Part shown: piece after piece, positions 63,754-64,000 of the stretch
Position numbering within the stretch: the first letter of the stretch is position 1
Layout: every line of letters begins with the position of its first letter
Source of the DNA: Carallia brachiata
Taxonomy: Eukaryota > Streptophyta > Magnoliopsida > Malpighiales > Rhizophoraceae
Length of the DNA stretch: 64,000 nucleotides
Assembly (NCBI GenBank): GCA_021464245.1
Contig: JADCRB010000064.1
Span: forward strand, 2,177,044 to 2,241,043
Reading direction: 5' to 3'
Notes under the pieces: generated by a model
Told to the model about the DNA's origin: nothing
The model's input: only the letters and a program-made list of their open reading frames with translations
Databases searched by the model: none
Made by a program: the position numbers and the translations under genes

Positions 63754-63755
<2 letters not shown>

Positions 63756-64000
63756 CACCACTTAAACCAAAGTCAAAAAAATTCCTTTATAATATTACAG
63801 CTCTACATATCCGAAGATTCATTTCCAGAAGGATTTATCAAATTGGTGGGTGTACCTAGCTTGTTTGCTTGTAACTAAATGCGCGCATTACTTGTATTAA
63901 ATCTTGACTCGTAGGATATAAAAATCACGTATAAAATTTACAAAGATTAAGTCTTGATTCATAAGTTATAAACGGAGGGATAAATGGTGATTAAATTGAA

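Overview
The window is nuclear DNA from a flowering plant, most likely a woody eudicot. It is AT-rich, with split genes (GT-AG introns, leader introns), many microsatellites and small transposons, and the proteins are typical dicot ones. I cannot fix the species from the sequence alone.

Seven protein-coding genes are supported. On the + strand: a GAUT13/14-type galacturonosyltransferase (3963-8371, 6 exons); a membrane-anchored ubiquitin-fold protein, MUB (11977-13768, 3 exons); and a family-1 beta-glucosidase (57835-61228, 11 exons, with a 1-base frame break in exon 3). On the - strand: an EID1-like F-box protein (16673-17422); a plant calmodulin-binding-domain protein (28371-30132, broken by two 1-base deletions); a plastid-type DUF4336 protein (36061-38779, 6 exons); and a C-terminally membrane-anchored RING finger protein (40094-40903). 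The three single-coding-exon - strand genes each appear to have a leader intron of about 1.0-1.3 kb. The genes do not form one pathway. Three of them (MUB, the F-box protein and the RING protein) belong to ubiquitin-related systems, but nothing shows that they are linked.

The space between genes is mostly mobile-element debris. There is a TIR element with a core of about 1 kb of CT-rich DNA (1260-2530), an AT-rich fold-back (19229-19583), a Tourist-like MITE (23508-23786), a minisatellite of about 12 x 101 bp (24361-25611), AT-rich MITEs (42790-42943, 43234-43413 and relatives), a non-autonomous hAT element with GC-rich subterminal regions (43563-44876), a decayed reticulon gene fragment (46432-46575), a complete but internally deleted Ty1/Copia element (48198-51000) and two SINE-like elements near the right end.

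The most interesting signal is in the Copia derivative. Its two 540-bp LTRs differ at only about 11 positions and are flanked by a 5-bp target duplication, so it moved recently. It lacks the usual TGG-type tRNA primer site. Instead, the bases just after the 5' LTR are exactly complementary over 15 nt to a segment inside its own LTR, and that segment can also pair with a neighbouring LTR stretch. This suggests self-priming or a leader RNA switch, and it can be tested.
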